64,000 bases of DNA, from assembly GCF_003096015.2 (NCBI RefSeq), contig NZ_CP029185.2:846001-910000 (forward strand), read 5' to 3'. Both the position numbers and the translations under genes were made by a program. This document shows positions 53,597 through 62,811 of this stretch, piece by piece. Every line of letters begins with the position of its first letter. Within the stretch, counting starts at the first letter, position 1. This DNA is from Limnobaculum parvum. Its GTDB lineage: Bacteria > Pseudomonadota > Gammaproteobacteria > Enterobacterales > Enterobacteriaceae. The notes beneath the pieces were generated by a model, which was not told the DNA's origin, made no database searches, and saw only the letters and a program-made list of their open reading frames with translations.

Positions 53597-53940
53597 AATC
53601 CTTCCTCCTTTGCAGCTAATCTTTGTGTTACAGGCGCTATTATATAACGCTAAATCAATATCAGAGCTTGCTGATCATTAATTATGATGCTGACTATAGC
53701 ATAGTTGTGATTCTTTATATCAGCTACTTGCTGGTGGTTTAGTGAATAAATTTGTCAAGACTCGCTGACAAAAGAGATGATGTCGTTATTTGGCTAACAT
53801 GGTGATGTTTTAAGAAAAACAGAAAGGTTAACGGCTATTTGGACTTGTGGATACTCTCTATCGATTGGATTAACGATGTGTTCCCTTAGCGAATTGGTTA
53901 CACTAGCGGCCATTCAATTTATTTACACTGGCATTTCTTC
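53597..53940. other. yaeP-yaeQ divergent intergenic region
   Basis: This is 344 bases without a gene. It is AT-rich and must hold the divergent promoters of yaeP-rof and yaeQ-arfB. TTGGTT at 53899 with an AT-rich hexamer 17 bp on (ATTTAT) is a possible yaeQ promoter. I see no repeat, RNA gene or convincing operator. Confidence 0.4.
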
Positions 53941-54489
53941 ATGGCATTAAAAGCAACTATCTACAAAGCGACCGTTAATATTGCGGACATGGATCGTCAG
54001 GTTTATTCCGACACAGTGTTAACACTGGCACAGCATCCGTCGGAAACTGAGCAAAGAATGATGTTACGGCTGCTGGCCTGGATATGTCATGCGAACGAGC
54101 GTTTATCCTTTACTAAAGGATTATGCGCAGATGATGAGCCAGAAATCTGGTTGCATAACGATCATAACGGTATTGTTCTATGGATTGAGTTGGGGCTACC
54201 GGAAGAAAAAAGATTAAGAAAAGCCTGCCATCAGTCAGAGCAGGTTGTGCTGTATGCATACAGTGAACGAGCGGCAAAAGTATGGTGGCAGCAGAATCAA
54301 AGTAAGCTGGCTTCCCACAGTAATTTATTGGTGCGTTTTCTGGATGATGGTCAACTAAAACAGCTGACTTCAATGTGTGCTCGTAATATGCAATTACAGG
54401 CGACCATTCAGGATGGAGCTATCTGGCTGTCAGACAATCAGAATAATGTTGAGCTAACGTTTGATACATGGAAAACACTGGGTGAATAA
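53941..54489 (+). CDS. yaeQ: PD-(D/E)XK-fold protein YaeQ
   Basis: The 182-residue YaeQ-family protein starts MALKATIYKATVNIADMDRQVY and contains EIWLHNDHNGIVLWIELGLP with the PD-(D/E)XK-like acidic residues. E. coli YaeQ was found as a high-copy suppressor of rfaH loss; no activity is proven. It is 3 bp ahead of arfB, one operon. Confidence 0.93.
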   Translation: MALKATIYKATVNIADMDRQVYSDTVLTLAQHPSETEQRMMLRLLAWICHANERLSFTKGLCADDEPEIWLHNDHNGIVLWIELGLPEEKRLRKACHQSEQVVLYAYSERAAKVWWQQNQSKLASHSNLLVRFLDDGQLKQLTSMCARNMQLQATIQDGAIWLSDNQNNVELTFDTWKTLGE

Positions 54490-54492
54490 CTA

Positions 54493-54909
54493 ATGGGTTT
54501 GGTTATTTCGGCTGGCGTAACGATCCCTGATGATGAGATGGTCTTGACGGCAATCCGAGCGCAGGGTGCGGGTGGGCAGCATGTAAATAAAACTTCAACC
54601 GCGATTCATCTGAAATTTGATATTCATGCTTCCAGTTTGCCGGAGTTTTATAAACAGCGTTTGCTGGCCTTGCATAGTCACCTAGTAACCAGTGAAGGTG
54701 TGGTGATTATTAAGGCGCAAGAGTACCGCAGTCAGGAACAAAATCGTGAAGCTGCATTAGCCCGGTTAACCGCATTGATTCAGGAAGCCACGCGATTCCA
54801 AAAAGCGCGCAGAGCAACCACGCCGAGCAAAAATGCTAAACGTAAACGGCTGGAGAGTAAAGTTCGTCGGGGTGAAACAAAAAACCTGCGTGGAAAAGTG
54901 GATTACTGA
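54493..54909 (+). CDS. arfB: Alternative ribosome-rescue factor ArfB
   Basis: ArfB (YaeJ) hydrolyses peptidyl-tRNA on ribosomes stalled at mRNA ends. The 138-residue protein has the catalytic GGQ in GAGGQHVNKTSTAI (near residues 27-29) and the basic C-terminal tail rich in Lys and Arg that enters the empty mRNA channel. It matches E. coli (140). Confidence 0.96.
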   Translation: MGLVISAGVTIPDDEMVLTAIRAQGAGGQHVNKTSTAIHLKFDIHASSLPEFYKQRLLALHSHLVTSEGVVIIKAQEYRSQEQNREAALARLTALIQEATRFQKARRATTPSKNAKRKRLESKVRRGETKNLRGKVDY

Positions 54910-54916
54910 TAATCAA

Positions 54917-54941
54917 ACATCCCGCCGTAGCGGGATGTTTT
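54917..54941 (+). terminator. Terminator between arfB and proS
   Basis: ACATCCCGC and GCGGGATGT form a 9-bp stem with a CGTA loop, followed by TTTTG; it can serve both convergent genes. The E. coli genes nlpE and yaeF that stand here are absent. Confidence 0.85.
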
Positions 54942-54957
54942 GAATAACCGATGTTGA

Positions 54958-56682
54958 TTAAGCCGGTTGTATCTGTGACAGCAGGAATGACACAATTTCA
55001 TCACTGTTAATCATTTGCTTATCAGCAGCACGACGATGTTTATATTCAACTTCGTTATTGTCCAGATTACGATCGCCGATAACCACGGTGTGCGGCACAC
55101 CAATCAGTTCCATATCGGCAAACATCACGCCTGGACGCTCTTTACGATCATCCAGCAGTACATCAACACCTTTGGCTCGCAGCGTTGCATACAGTTGTTC
55201 TGCCACTTCTTGAACGCGGAAAGATTTATGCATGTTCATTGGCACAATAACTACAGAGAACGGTGCAATAGCATCAGGCCAGATAATACCGCGTTCGTCA
55301 TGATTCTGCTCTATAGAGGCAGACACGACACGAGTTACTCCGATACCATAACAGCCCATAGTCATGGTCAGATTACGCCCATCTTCACCCTGAACTGTCG
55401 CTTTCATGGCTTCAGAATATTTAGTGCCAAGCTGGAAGATATGGCCCACTTCGATACCGCGTTTGATCAGTAAAGTCCCTTTGCCGTCTGGGCTCGGGTC
55501 ACCAATCACTACGTTACGGATATCGGCTACCGTAGCAGGCAGAGGCAGATCCCGCTCCCAGTTAATACCAAAGTAGTGTTTATGGTCGATATTGGCACCT
55601 GCGCCAAAATCGCTCATGACTGCGACAGAACGATCAACGATCATCGGTACTGGCATTTTGATCGGGCCTAAAGAACCAGGACCAGCGCTAATAGCCGCGC
55701 GAATCTCTTCTTCTGAAGCAAATGTCAGCGGACTGGCAACCAGCGGCTGGTTTTGTGCTTTCACTTCGTTCAGTTCATGATCGCCACGAACTAACAGCGC
55801 GATTAGTTTATGACCACTCTCTTCTGCAGCATGAACCAGCAGAGTTTTGACCGTTTTCTCGATCGGTAAATTAAACTGTTCGACCAACTCATTAATGGTT
55901 TTAGCATTAGGTGTCTCTACCAGACGCAGCTCTTCTGCCGGTGCTGCGCGTCCTGCTGATGGCGCGAGGGCTTCCGCCAGTTCCATATTGGCGGCGTAGT
56001 CTGAATCAGTGGAGAAAACGACATCATCTTCGCCGCTACCCGCCAGTACCTGAAACTCATGAGAAGAACTACCGCCAATAGAGCCGGTATCAGCCAGCAC
56101 GGGACGGAAATCCAGCCCCATACGGCTAAAGCTCTTACTGTAGGCTTCGTACATCTTGTCATACGTCAATTGCAAAGATTCTTGAGTGGTATGGAATGAA
56201 TACGCGTCTTTCATAATAAATTCCCGGGAACGCATCACACCAAAGCGTGGACGAACTTCATCACGGAATTTAGTTTGAATCTGGAAAAAATTCAGCGGTA
56301 ATTGCTTATAGGAACTGATTTCATTACGCACCAAGTCGGTGATGACTTCTTCGTGGGTTGGTCCTAACACAAATGGACGATCGCCCCTGTCGACAAGACG
56401 TAACAGTTCCGGACCATATTGCTCCCAGCGACCACTCTCTTGCCATAAGTCGGCGGGTTGAACAACCGGCATAGAGATCTCAATGGCACCGGCGTTGTTC
56501 ATCTCTTCACGAATGATGGTTTCAACTTTTCTCAGAACGCGCAGACCGGTAGGCAACCAGATATAAAGACCAGAAGCCAGTTTACGGATCATCCCGGCGC
56601 GGAGCATTAGCTGATGGCTAATGACTTCCGCGTCAGCAGGTGTCTCTTTTAGAGTAGAGAGCAAATATTGACTAGTACGCAT
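54958..56682 (-). CDS. proS: Prolyl-tRNA synthetase
   Basis: ProS charges tRNA-Pro. The 574-residue protein is the bacterial type with the class II motifs (LPTGLRVLRKVETIIREEM, RDEVRPRFGVMRSREFIMKDAYSFH, GCYGIGVTRVVSA), the central INS editing domain (about 230-390) and the anticodon domain at the C-terminus. Length is near E. coli (572). Confidence 0.98.
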   Translation of the reverse strand: MRTSQYLLSTLKETPADAEVISHQLMLRAGMIRKLASGLYIWLPTGLRVLRKVETIIREEMNNAGAIEISMPVVQPADLWQESGRWEQYGPELLRLVDRGDRPFVLGPTHEEVITDLVRNEISSYKQLPLNFFQIQTKFRDEVRPRFGVMRSREFIMKDAYSFHTTQESLQLTYDKMYEAYSKSFSRMGLDFRPVLADTGSIGGSSSHEFQVLAGSGEDDVVFSTDSDYAANMELAEALAPSAGRAAPAEELRLVETPNAKTINELVEQFNLPIEKTVKTLLVHAAEESGHKLIALLVRGDHELNEVKAQNQPLVASPLTFASEEEIRAAISAGPGSLGPIKMPVPMIVDRSVAVMSDFGAGANIDHKHYFGINWERDLPLPATVADIRNVVIGDPSPDGKGTLLIKRGIEVGHIFQLGTKYSEAMKATVQGEDGRNLTMTMGCYGIGVTRVVSASIEQNHDERGIIWPDAIAPFSVVIVPMNMHKSFRVQEVAEQLYATLRAKGVDVLLDDRKERPGVMFADMELIGVPHTVVIGDRNLDNNEVEYKHRRAADKQMINSDEIVSFLLSQIQPA

Positions 56683-56844
56683 GTTGTAGTGCTTCCATTT
56701 AATCTTCAGATAATGGCAATTTCTCAGCGTTGCTTATCAGTGAAGCAGAGTCTGACAAAGCAAACGCAGAATAAGCCTGATAAATAAAAAAGTGACTTAG
56801 TGTATCAGTGACTATCATCTCTCAAAAGAGAGGAACAGGAATTT

Positions 56845-57552
56845 CTAGCGTTTATCGATGGCAATAACGGTCGCTTGCCCATTTTCCACTCGCCAGCGAA
56901 CGTTAAACACCATTAAGTGTACGGCAAATTCTCTGGCTTGCTGTTCGTTTTTTCGATAGGCAGGGCGAGGATCCTGAGCTAACACTTGAGTTATAAAGCG
57001 GCGCAGATAGGGCAGATCTCGGCTCTCTTTTTGCAGAACATGTTCTGCCTCAGCAGAAAAACTGACGGGCATGTTGGCATCAGGTGCTAACTGGGCAAAC
57101 CCAGCCTGAGCATCGGGAACACTCTCAGCAAAAGGCAAATAGGGTTTGATATCGACAATGGGGGTTCCGTCAACCAAATCCAAGCTGCCAAGTTGCAGAA
57201 TAATATCTGCACCTTCCTGACGTATGCCTTTTAGTTCAATCAGTGACATCCCGATAGGATTGGGGCGAAACGTAGAACGAGTAGCAAAAACCCCCATCCG
57301 GGTATTTCCGCCTAAACGAGGAGGACGCACCGTTGGTCGCCAGCCGCCATCCTGAGTTTGATGAAAGATGAACAATAGCCAAATATGACTGAATTGCTCT
57401 AATCCACGTACTGCTTCTGCCTGATTGTAGGGCGGCAGCAATAATAATTCGCCCCCCCCATCCTGCACTAACCCTGGCTGACGGGGAACGGCAAATTTTT
57501 CTTTGTAAGGCGAACGAATAACGCCTATAGGCTCGATATGCAGTGCGGTCAT
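56845..57552 (-). CDS. trmO: tRNA t6A37 N6-methyltransferase TrmO
   Basis: TrmO (TsaA/YaeB) methylates t6A37 of tRNA-Thr to m6t6A with SAM. The 235-residue protein (E. coli 235) begins with the UPF0066 fold: IGVIRSPYKEKFAVPRQPGL and VFATRSTFRPNPIGMSLIEL. A C-terminal helical domain follows, with DPRPAYRKNEQQAREFA. The start abuts the rcsF stop with no gap, so the two are one operon. TcdA elsewhere in the window acts on the same base. Confidence 0.96.
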   Translation of the reverse strand: MTALHIEPIGVIRSPYKEKFAVPRQPGLVQDGGGELLLLPPYNQAEAVRGLEQFSHIWLLFIFHQTQDGGWRPTVRPPRLGGNTRMGVFATRSTFRPNPIGMSLIELKGIRQEGADIILQLGSLDLVDGTPIVDIKPYLPFAESVPDAQAGFAQLAPDANMPVSFSAEAEHVLQKESRDLPYLRRFITQVLAQDPRPAYRKNEQQAREFAVHLMVFNVRWRVENGQATVIAIDKR

Positions 57553-57894
57553 TTAAAAATTGATATGCAGTGCAGTGCCTTCACAAACCGCAACCTGATA
57601 GCAACCCGGGGCTGAAGACATCATCTCACAGTGATGTAATAACACCGCATTGGCTTCTTTGTAAGCCGCTCTTTTCTGCATGCTCAGCATCGCAGAAGTA
57701 ATACTTGGCGGGCTGTCCTGAGCAGTAAACTGACATGAATCTCCCGAAACTAATCCCATCTCTTTAAATGAGGCTCCAGAAAGTTCAGCTTCAGTTTTAT
57801 AAAGTTTTACTGGTTCTAATTCTGGCGCTGAAGGTCCAGATTGGGCACAGCCGCCCAGAAAAAGCGCAAACAGGCAAAGCGTGAGGATTCGCAT
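57553..57894 (-). CDS. rcsF: Outer-membrane lipoprotein RcsF (short linker)
   Basis: RcsF is the surface-exposed sensor lipoprotein of the Rcs envelope-stress phosphorelay; it is threaded through BamA-assembled porins and signals to IgaA. The 113-residue precursor has lipobox LGGC (Cys16) and four conserved Cys in DSCQ, HHCE, PGCY and AVCEG, which form the non-consecutive disulfides. Only about 13 residues separate the lipidated Cys from the folded domain (VKLYKTEAEL), against about 33 in E. coli (134-residue precursor). I take the ATG at 57894. An upstream in-frame start at 57975 would place the signal peptide internally. Confidence 0.92.
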   Translation of the reverse strand: MRILTLCLFALFLGGCAQSGPSAPELEPVKLYKTEAELSGASFKEMGLVSGDSCQFTAQDSPPSITSAMLSMQKRAAYKEANAVLLHHCEMMSSAPGCYQVAVCEGTALHINF

Positions 57895-58045
57895 TCTGTA
57901 TCCTTGATAAAGTGTGTTGATTCGGAGAGTACCCGATTTCATGGAGAATAATAATGGTAAATCAGTAAAAAACAATGCGGCAGATTAACCTTGAGCCAGT
58001 AATAATAGCACGTATGTCAATGTGTCCGTTGAAGGTGCTGGCTTC

Positions 58046-59074
58046 ATGGCAACAATTAAAGATGTAGCAAAACTTGCGGGGGTCTCGACGGCCACCGTCT
58101 CCAGAGTGATAAATCAAACCACTTACGTAGAACCAGTTACCCGGGAACGGGTTGAGAAGGCGATGCGTGAGTTAAATTATCACCGCAATGCAGCGGCTTT
58201 AGCTTTGGCTAAACGAAGCGGTAATATGCTGGGGTTAATCACAGGTAATCTTGCGGACCCCTTTTTCGCCCGTTTGGCGCGAGGCGTTGAAGAGATTGCT
58301 CGTCAAAACGAATTTCGCCTGATGGTATGCAGCGGTGGCCATCAGGCTGAGTTAGAAAAATCTGGGCTCGATTTCCTTATTAACCAAGGATGCGAAGCTA
58401 TAGTGGTACATAGTACGCGTTTGTCAGATCAAGAATTGATTCGTTATGCGGCCCACTCTCCCTCAATGGTGATCATCAATCGCCATATTCCGTCATTAGC
58501 CCATCGCTGCGTCTGGCTGGATAACGAAAAAGGTGCAACTCAGGCGGTGCGTTACTTATTAGAACAAGGGCACCGGTATATTGCCTGTGTCACATCTGAT
58601 CTGCCAATCGCCGATCGTCAACAGCGATTGACCGGGTACCAAGCAGCACTGGCTGAATATGGCATTCAATATGCTAAAGAGTGGGTCATCAGCGTTCCTT
58701 TCAATGAGGAAGGCGGAGAAAGAGCGGCACAGCGATTGCTGGAGAGTGGTATTCCGTTTACAGCAGCATTTACCTTTAACGACGTGATGGCGGCAGGCAT
58801 GATGCGTGCGCTGCATCAACGACAGATCAAGTTACCACAAAATCTCTCTTTAATCGGGTTTGATGATGTTGTCTTGGCTCGCTATCTATACCCGGCACTA
58901 ACTACCATGCATTACCCAATAGAGCGAATGGCGTGGCGAGCCGCAGGTCTGGCTATTCAGCTTTTTAACCAACAAACGCCTCTGCCCAGAGCGAATCGTT
59001 TTGAAGCAGAACTCATTATTCGAGATTCTGTGTGGCGAAAAGATCCATCGTCAAGGGCTCCATCTGTGAAGTAA
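58046..59074 (+). CDS. LacI/GalR-family transcription regulator
   Basis: The 342-residue repressor has an N-terminal helix-turn-helix (MATIKDVAKLAGVSTATVSRVIN), hinge (YHRNAAALALAKRSGN) and a periplasmic-binding-like core (about 60-335) with GFDDVVLARYLYPALTTM. It is GalR/MalI-like. A GTG at 58022 lies upstream, but the ATG at 58046 has AAGGTG upstream and gives the standard start. It is encoded just ahead of the antiporter/C-S lyase operon, on the same strand, and is its likely controller. The effector is unknown. Confidence 0.92.
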   Translation: MATIKDVAKLAGVSTATVSRVINQTTYVEPVTRERVEKAMRELNYHRNAAALALAKRSGNMLGLITGNLADPFFARLARGVEEIARQNEFRLMVCSGGHQAELEKSGLDFLINQGCEAIVVHSTRLSDQELIRYAAHSPSMVIINRHIPSLAHRCVWLDNEKGATQAVRYLLEQGHRYIACVTSDLPIADRQQRLTGYQAALAEYGIQYAKEWVISVPFNEEGGERAAQRLLESGIPFTAAFTFNDVMAAGMMRALHQRQIKLPQNLSLIGFDDVVLARYLYPALTTMHYPIERMAWRAAGLAIQLFNQQTPLPRANRFEAELIIRDSVWRKDPSSRAPSVK

Positions 59075-59091
59075 ATCTCATTTTATTATCT

Positions 59092-59109
59092 CATGTAACC
59101 GATTACATG
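59092..59109 (+). promoter_or_regulatory. LacI-family operator ahead of the antiporter gene
   Basis: CATGTAACCGATTACATG is an 18-bp palindrome with one mismatched pair and the central CG typical of LacI/GalR operators (TGTAANCGNTTACA). It is 80 bp before the antiporter ATG and 17 bp after the regulator's stop codon. Confidence 0.8.
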
Positions 59110-59188
59110 GGAGGCTATGACGGTTCACGTTTAGGAGGATGGCTAACGATTATACTGTGTCAACTCTTCCTATTTTTGGAGCTTTACC

Positions 59189-60652
59189 ATGCATGATAAA
59201 AGAATGCTCTCCTTTGGGAGCTCGCTCCTGCCGATCATCGCCATGTTGACTTTATTAATAGTTGGCTATGGTGTTATGGGATTACGCATAGAGCCTCTGC
59301 TGTTATGTTCCGCCGCAGTGACTGCAGTATTAGCCTATTGGCAAGGTTATAACTGGGATGAAATGATCCACGCTATTGTCAATAAACTGGCGAAAGCTAT
59401 GCCGGTTATGATGATTCTGATTTGCGTGGGAGGCCTTATTGGTACCTGGATGTTTAGCGGTACTATCCCTTATATGGTTTATTGGGGATTAAAACTCATC
59501 AATCCTCAATATATTCTGATCGCCGCTTTTCTGATAACCAGCCTTATTTCTGTTTGTACGGGAACATCCTGGGGCTCTGCGGGTACGGTGGGTGTAGCTT
59601 TGATGGGGGTTGCCAGCGGTCTTGATGTGCCTATCGCTGCAGCCGCAGGGGCTGTTGTATCGGGTGCTTATTTTGGCGATAAGATTTCACCGTTATCAGA
59701 CTCTACCAATTTTGCAGCTATCGTTTCTGATACAACCCTTTATGTTCACATCAGACATTTAATGTACACCACTATTCCCAGCTTTTTGCTGGCCGGTGTA
59801 GTTTATCTGATTGCAGGCCACAGTGGTTTGATGGGTGAGGTTGCGACTCCGGCCCGAGTCATTGAAATTATAACGGCTCTTGAATCTTTATATCACTTCA
59901 ATGTGGTATTGCTTTTGCCTCCAGCGCTTGTCCTGTGGGGAGCGATTGCCAAGAAACCGGTGATACCACTAATGTTGTCCGCCTGTCTATTAGCGATTGT
60001 ACTTGGGGTTGCTTTGCAAGGACTGAATATTAGGCAGGGTTTAGATGCATTTATGGATGGTTTTCATCTCTCAATGTTTAATGCTCAGGGGGTAACAACC
60101 GATGGAATCATGGCTGATGTTCCCCGCTTACTCAATCGTGGTGGTCTTTTCTCGATGATGAGCACCATCCTGCTGGTGTTTTGTGCTTTCTCTTTTGCCG
60201 GTATTTTGTCTTTAACGGGAGCGCTTGAAGTCATTATCAATCGCCTGCTCACCATTGTTCACTCTACCGGACAGTTAATCGCTGCCACTATTGGTACTAC
60301 GATTTTGGTTACCGGAGCGACCAGCGACGGGAAATTAGCGTTATTGATTCCGGCGGAATTGTTTAAAGGCGCTTATTTACGTATGGGCTTGGATACAAAA
60401 AACCTCGCCAGAACCATCGAAGATGCGGGGACCGTCATTGAACCGCTTATTCCATGGACTGCAGCCGGCGTTTATATGGCAAGTACCCTTGGTGTCAGTA
60501 CGTTAGAATTATTACCTTGGGCTATTCAGTGTTATGCCGCTATCTTCTTTGCATTAATTTATGGCTTCACCGGATTTGGGATTGCTAAAGTAACACCATC
60601 GACAGAGCCTGCCGTGGAAACACTCTCTGGTAATGAGGAGTTCACGCAATGA
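59189..60652 (+). CDS. NhaC-family antiporter
   Basis: This is a 487-residue inner-membrane protein with about eleven hydrophobic segments and the NhaC family core SGAYFGDKISPLSDSTNFAA (near residues 159-178), preceded by GTSWGSAGTVGVALMGVA. The family includes Na+/H+ antiporters and the malate-2H+/Na+-lactate antiporter MleN; the substrate here is not fixed by sequence. The last codons overlap the next gene by 4 bp (ATGA), so it is coupled to the C-S lyase and probably moves that enzyme's substrate or product. Confidence 0.9.
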   Translation: MHDKRMLSFGSSLLPIIAMLTLLIVGYGVMGLRIEPLLLCSAAVTAVLAYWQGYNWDEMIHAIVNKLAKAMPVMMILICVGGLIGTWMFSGTIPYMVYWGLKLINPQYILIAAFLITSLISVCTGTSWGSAGTVGVALMGVASGLDVPIAAAAGAVVSGAYFGDKISPLSDSTNFAAIVSDTTLYVHIRHLMYTTIPSFLLAGVVYLIAGHSGLMGEVATPARVIEIITALESLYHFNVVLLLPPALVLWGAIAKKPVIPLMLSACLLAIVLGVALQGLNIRQGLDAFMDGFHLSMFNAQGVTTDGIMADVPRLLNRGGLFSMMSTILLVFCAFSFAGILSLTGALEVIINRLLTIVHSTGQLIAATIGTTILVTGATSDGKLALLIPAELFKGAYLRMGLDTKNLARTIEDAGTVIEPLIPWTAAGVYMASTLGVSTLELLPWAIQCYAAIFFALIYGFTGFGIAKVTPSTEPAVETLSGNEEFTQ

Positions 60653-61863
60653 CCGTTAATTTCGACCAAATTATCGATCGTCATCAGACAGGATCGGTGA
60701 AATGGGATTTCATCGAGCGCTATCTTGATATGCCAGAAAAAAAGTTATTGCCGATGTGGGTGTCTGACTATGACTTTGCCTGTCCTCCTCCGGTGGTTTC
60801 TGCATTACAACAGCGCGTTACCCACGGTGTTTTTGGCTATAGCGAGCGAGATGAACACTATTATTCATCAGTAGTGAACTGGTTTAGTCAACGGCATCAG
60901 CTCAATTTGCAGCAGGAATGGATATGCAGTGTAGAGGGGGTTATTCCCGGTTTATCATTGTTGGTTCAAATGCTCAGTAAACCCGGGGATGGGGTTGTGG
61001 TTCAGGGGCCTTATTATGGTTCTTTTGCAAAAATCATAACCCTTAATGAAAGACGTTTGCTGGAGAATCCATTAATTCATGATGAAGCATTGGGCTATTG
61101 CATGGATTATCTGCATCTTGAGCAACTTTTTAGTCAGGAAAAACCTGCGCTGTTTATTTTATGTAATCCGCATAACCCCAGCGGAAGGTGTTGGTCAAAA
61201 GAAGAGCTATCTGACTTGCTCATGCTATGCGAACGTCATAACGTGAAAGTACTTTCTGATGAAATATGGGCGGATTTACTGCTGCCGGGCGAGCGTTTTA
61301 CTTCAGTATTACATTTAGATAAACACTGGCATTCACGTTTGATTGTTGCCTGCTCTGCCAGTAAAACATTTGGACTTTCTTCTTTGCGTATTTCTAACTT
61401 TATCTTACCGGATAACACGTTGCGTGAACGTTTTAATCAACGGTTAAATGCTCACGGGTTAGATGTATTTAATGCTTTGTCGCTTACTGCGGCGACGGCC
61501 GCCTATCAATATGGGGCATCATGGCTGGATCAGCTACTGGAGTATCTGGCAAAAAACAGAGCGTGGTTTGCTGAGCAAATTCAACAACAGATTCCTTGGG
61601 CACGGCTTCAACCCGCACAAGGAACCTATCTGGCCTGGCTTGATTGCCGCAGCTTGGGAGTTGATGACAGTGAGTTGAAACGCTATATGACGCAAATTGC
61701 ACATATCGCGCCATCAATGGGGGAGGGGTTTGGCCCTCAAGGAAAAGGATTTGTGAGACTGAATCTGGGATGTCCAAGGCGCTATCTGGAGTTGGCTATT
61801 GAAGGGCTAAAACGGATAGGGGATCATCATCAGAGAACTAAGTGTGTTGATAGCGCAACCTAA
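60649..61863 (+). CDS. PLP-dependent C-S lyase, MalY/PatB type
   Basis: The 404-residue class I/II aminotransferase-fold enzyme has MWVSDYDFACPPPV, NPHNPSGRCW, DEIWADLLLPG and the PLP lysine in ACSASKTFGLSSLR (near residue 238). PatB/MalY enzymes cleave cystathionine or S-alkyl-cysteines to pyruvate, ammonia and thiol. E. coli MalY is likewise partnered with a LacI-family repressor (MalI) and a transporter (MalX). The metNIQ methionine importer, next on the other strand, fits a sulfur amino acid theme, but that is inference. Confidence 0.92.
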   Translation: MTVNFDQIIDRHQTGSVKWDFIERYLDMPEKKLLPMWVSDYDFACPPPVVSALQQRVTHGVFGYSERDEHYYSSVVNWFSQRHQLNLQQEWICSVEGVIPGLSLLVQMLSKPGDGVVVQGPYYGSFAKIITLNERRLLENPLIHDEALGYCMDYLHLEQLFSQEKPALFILCNPHNPSGRCWSKEELSDLLMLCERHNVKVLSDEIWADLLLPGERFTSVLHLDKHWHSRLIVACSASKTFGLSSLRISNFILPDNTLRERFNQRLNAHGLDVFNALSLTAATAAYQYGASWLDQLLEYLAKNRAWFAEQIQQQIPWARLQPAQGTYLAWLDCRSLGVDDSELKRYMTQIAHIAPSMGEGFGPQGKGFVRLNLGCPRRYLELAIEGLKRIGDHHQRTKCVDSAT

Positions 61864-61881
61864 TTTTTTGAACCGTTGAAA

Positions 61882-61914
61882 ATAAAACAGACCGCATTTG
61901 TGCGGTCTGTTTTG
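61882..61914. terminator. Bidirectional terminator between the C-S lyase gene and metQ
   Basis: AAAACAGACCGCA and TGCGGTCTGTTTT form a 13-bp stem with a TTTG loop; A/T runs on both sides serve both strands. Confidence 0.92.
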
Positions 61915-61935
61915 GCTTCTACCGTTAGGGAAGGA

Positions 61936-62751
61936 TTACCAACCCTTAATTGCGCCGCCTTTAAACTCTTTATCTGCTGCGTTAAATACTTCGTCAGACT
62001 GGAAAGCCTTAACAAACTTCTTCACGTTTTCAGAGTCTTTATTATCTTCACGAGAAACGATGATGTTCACGTAAGGAGATTCTTTATCTTCAACGAAGAT
62101 GCCGTCTTTGGTTGGTGTTAAGCCAATTTGGCTGGAGTAAGCGGTATTGATAATAGCCAGCGTTACCTGATTGTCATCCAGAGAGCGTGGTAATTGTGGT
62201 GCTTCCAGCTCAATGATTTTCAGATGTTTTGGATTATCAACCACGTCCAGTACGGTCGGCATTAGGCCAACACCCTCTTTCAGTTTAATCAGACCCTGCT
62301 TTTGCAATAGCAGCAGAGAACGACCAAGGTTGGTTGGATCATTTGGTACTGCGATTTGTGCGCCATCCTGAAGTTCATCGATAGATTTAATCTTCTTAGA
62401 GTAAGCTGCAATCGGATAAACAAACGTTGTACCGACAACTGATAATTTATAGCCACGCTCTTTCATTTGCTGATCTAAATATGGCTTATGTTGGAAAGCG
62501 TTCAGGTCAATATCACCTTTGCTTAACGCTTCGTTTGGTAGCACATAGTCATTAAATGACACCAGTTCTACTTCCAGACCATATTTGTCTTTTGCCACTT
62601 GTTTAGCGACTTCGGCAACCTTTAGTTCCGCACCAACAATAACGCCAACTTTGATGTGATTAGGGTTCTTTTCTTCTTGCCCGCATCCCGCCAGCGCGAG
62701 AGATCCAATAAGAGCACCAACAGCGGCAAAGGTTTTAAACTTAAATAGCAT
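61936..62751 (-). CDS. metQ: D-methionine-binding lipoprotein MetQ
   Basis: MetQ is the substrate-binding lipoprotein of the MetNIQ ABC importer. The 271-residue precursor (E. coli 271) has lipobox SLALAGC (Cys23), then the NlpA-family domain with IKVGVIVGAELKVAEVAKQVAKD, ALSKGDIDLNAFQHKPYLDQ and NIIVSREDNKDSENVKKFV. I use the ATG at 62751, behind GAGAG, because upstream residues would lengthen the signal oddly. It follows metI with a 60-bp gap. Confidence 0.95.
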   Translation of the reverse strand: MLFKFKTFAAVGALIGSLALAGCGQEEKNPNHIKVGVIVGAELKVAEVAKQVAKDKYGLEVELVSFNDYVLPNEALSKGDIDLNAFQHKPYLDQQMKERGYKLSVVGTTFVYPIAAYSKKIKSIDELQDGAQIAVPNDPTNLGRSLLLLQKQGLIKLKEGVGLMPTVLDVVDNPKHLKIIELEAPQLPRSLDDNQVTLAIINTAYSSQIGLTPTKDGIFVEDKESPYVNIIVSREDNKDSENVKKFVKAFQSDEVFNAADKEFKGGAIKGW

Positions 62752-62811
62752 ATTATTTCTCTCTATTATCAATACGCTGCAAGCAGCACAATTTACTTTT
62801 TGTCAGTACCA

